From the NCBI GenBank assembly GCA_026398675.1, contig JAPLSK010000357.1, positions 1 to 6,160 of the forward strand: a stretch of DNA of 6,160 bases, in the 5' to 3' direction. This DNA comes from a bacterium (lineage in GTDB: Bacteria > RBG-13-66-14). Positions 5,868 to 6,160 of this stretch are shown here, piece by piece. The translations under genes were made by a program, and so were the position numbers. The notes under the pieces were generated by a model, which did no database searches, had not been told where the DNA came from, and saw only the letters and a list, made by a program, of their open reading frames with translations. Position 1 is the stretch's first letter; each line of letters opens with the position of its first letter.

Positions 5868-6160
5868 TCAGTCCGGCGTCGGTTCAGGGAGGGGCGCATG
5901 CCGGTGGATACGTCTACCCATGGCGGAGTAGAACAGGGCGCCGGACAGGGCGACAGCGGCGGCGATGACCACGGCCGCCCAGTAATTTCCAGAAAGATCG
6001 TAGACCAGCCCACCGACGAAGGGTCCAATGGTGCCGGACAGTCCGTAGGCCAACGAGACCCTGGCATAGATGCGACCGAAATTCTCCGGTCGGTATACGT
6101 CCGAGGTCTGGGTGGCGTAGAGCACCATGGCCGCCCCGAAGTTGAAGCCCACGAACGCCG
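5868..6160 (-). CDS. MFS transporter, C-terminal fragment (OFA-like)
   Basis: The frame is open from the right edge to TGA at 5870-5868, giving about 97 residues of a C-terminus. It stays open upstream of the internal GTG at 6152, so that is not the start. The segment reads as the end of a 12-helix major facilitator: a helix with GFNFGAAMVLYATQ, the loop SDVYRPENFGRIYARV, a helix with GLSGTIGPFVGGLVYDLSG, then a last helix rich in Ala/Val (WAAVVIAAAVALSGALF) and a short basic, Pro-rich cytoplasmic tail. The Tyr-Arg-Pro-Glu-Asn-Phe-Gly loop before a Gly-rich helix resembles the oxalate/formate antiporter (OFA) branch, from memory of that family. The substrate cannot be told from this part. It is followed at 14 bases by the methyltransferase gene. 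Confidence 0.8.
   Translation of the reverse strand, partial: AFVGFNFGAAMVLYATQTSDVYRPENFGRIYARVSLAYGLSGTIGPFVGGLVYDLSGNYWAAVVIAAAVALSGALFYSAMGRRIHRHAPLPEPTPD

Overview
The window comes from a GC-rich bacterium, probably Gram-negative. A likely Kdo transferase start implies lipopolysaccharide. A large secreted protease ends in a FlgD/T9SS-like C-terminal domain, which is common in the FCB superphylum and related candidate phyla. I cannot place it more precisely from the sequence.

Left part (1-580): the first 46 codons of a minus-strand gene, probably waaA/kdtA, run off the left edge. Its promoter sits so close to the ATG that the transcript should be leaderless. A gene-free stretch of about 440 bases then leads to dnaA. 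It holds one perfect DnaA box, one near-consensus box, two weaker related 9-mers, a 12-bp palindrome, a long A/T-armed inverted repeat and a candidate dnaA promoter. This is a reasonable oriC and/or dnaA autoregulation candidate.

Middle (581-4933): a complete dnaA (433 aa, all AAA+ and DNA-binding signatures present) ends in a hairpin terminator. It is not followed by dnaN. Instead, after a fresh promoter with a perfect TTGACA -35, comes a 917-aa secreted subtilisin-family protease related to bacillopeptidase F. Its order is signal peptide, propeptide, S8 catalytic domain, Ig-like domain, MAM-like domain, FnIII-like domain and FlgD-like C-terminal domain. A textbook terminator closes it.

Right part (4934-6160): after about 175 bases with no convincing feature there is a convergent minus-strand pair. 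It consists of the C-terminal end of an MFS transporter (cut by the right edge) and, 14 bases downstream, a class I SAM-dependent methyltransferase of unknown substrate. The two are probably co-transcribed.

The window joins housekeeping replication initiation, envelope biogenesis, a secreted protease and an unrelated transporter/methyltransferase operon. I see no mobile element, CRISPR array, tRNA or rRNA, and no clear new multi-gene system. The points most worth checking are the putative origin, the leaderless waaA promoter and the loss of the dnaA-dnaN linkage.
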